A DNA stretch of 60,631 bases from the IMG/VR virus record IMGVR_UViG_3300037189_006948, positions 1 through 60,631 of that record; one strand, given 5' to 3'. Below the pieces are notes generated by a model, which was given only the letters and a program-made list of their open reading frames with translations, was not told the origin of the DNA and did no database searches. Made by a program: the position numbers and the translations under genes. Each line of letters opens with the position of its first letter. Positions within the stretch are counted from its first letter, which is position 1. This DNA comes from a virus. Positions 60,575-60,631 of this stretch are shown piece by piece.

Positions 60575-60631
60575 AAAAAATTTCGACCCTACGGGTGTAT
60601 GAATCAGACATTAACCGCATCCAATAATGAG
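60545..60631. repeat. Right copy of 87-base terminal direct repeat
   Basis: Exact copy of positions 1-87. The terminase large-subunit stop codon (60572-60574) lies inside it, equal to positions 28-30 at the left end. The gene order is therefore continuous across the window ends. Confidence 0.95.

Overview
The window is a complete, circularly closed genome of a tailed double-stranded DNA phage, about 60.54 kb long. The last 87 bases repeat the first 87 exactly, and the terminase large-subunit gene runs over that junction. Every gene I can support is on the + strand. The structural set (large portal, scaffold, one capsid protein, a short-tail adaptor and nozzle pair, no tail tube, sheath or tape measure, several ejection-type proteins) is podovirus-like. 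The host is unknown. A GH108-type endolysin together with an overlapping spanin pair (including a lipoprotein with a lipobox) points to a Gram-negative cell envelope. Many starts lack a Shine-Dalgarno sequence and follow A/T- or CA-rich leaders, so the host may belong to a lineage that often initiates without it; this is inference.

Layout: 1-2.5 kb holds small membrane and zinc-binding proteins and a ParB-like protein. 2.5-10.5 kb is head assembly (portal, scaffold, two glycosyltransferases, a secreted FGE/C-type-lectin-fold protein, major capsid protein). 10.6-19.4 kb holds a 1,586-residue collagen-like fibre, a twin LamG lectin-like protein, the lysis cassette, a second collagen-like fibre and its putative chaperone. 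19.4-22 kb is a glycan cassette (two GT4 enzymes and an FkbM methyltransferase). 22-33.7 kb is the tail adaptor, nozzle and small ejection-type proteins, including three tandem paralogues that start MGG and end TFGG(K/S). 33.7-42.7 kb is one 2,997-residue polyvalent protein built of modules separated by a repeated FMP[E/L] junction. 42.7-46.6 kb is a run of tiny, very basic proteins around an ATP-grasp enzyme and a protein with an Erv/Alr-like C-terminus.

A hairpin at 46.6 kb and a promoter-like stretch start the second transcription block (46.7-56.2 kb). It holds a PD-(D/E)XK nuclease, Sak4-like ATPase, SSB, RusA, a DUF1376-type initiator that carries a likely replication origin inside its own gene, a DnaC-like loader, a C5 DNA methyltransferase whose gene encodes a second long protein in another frame, and small accessory genes. 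A strong intrinsic terminator at 56.2 kb ends it. A 400-base non-coding region with promoter-like boxes then leads into terminase small subunit and the intein-containing large subunit, and on around the circle to the head genes.

No DNA polymerase, RNA polymerase, integrase or clear repressor was seen. The phage probably borrows the host replisome through its lambda-like initiator and loader, repairs and recombines DNA with Sak4, SSB, RusA and the RecB-like nuclease, and packages by a headful or similar terminase mechanism.
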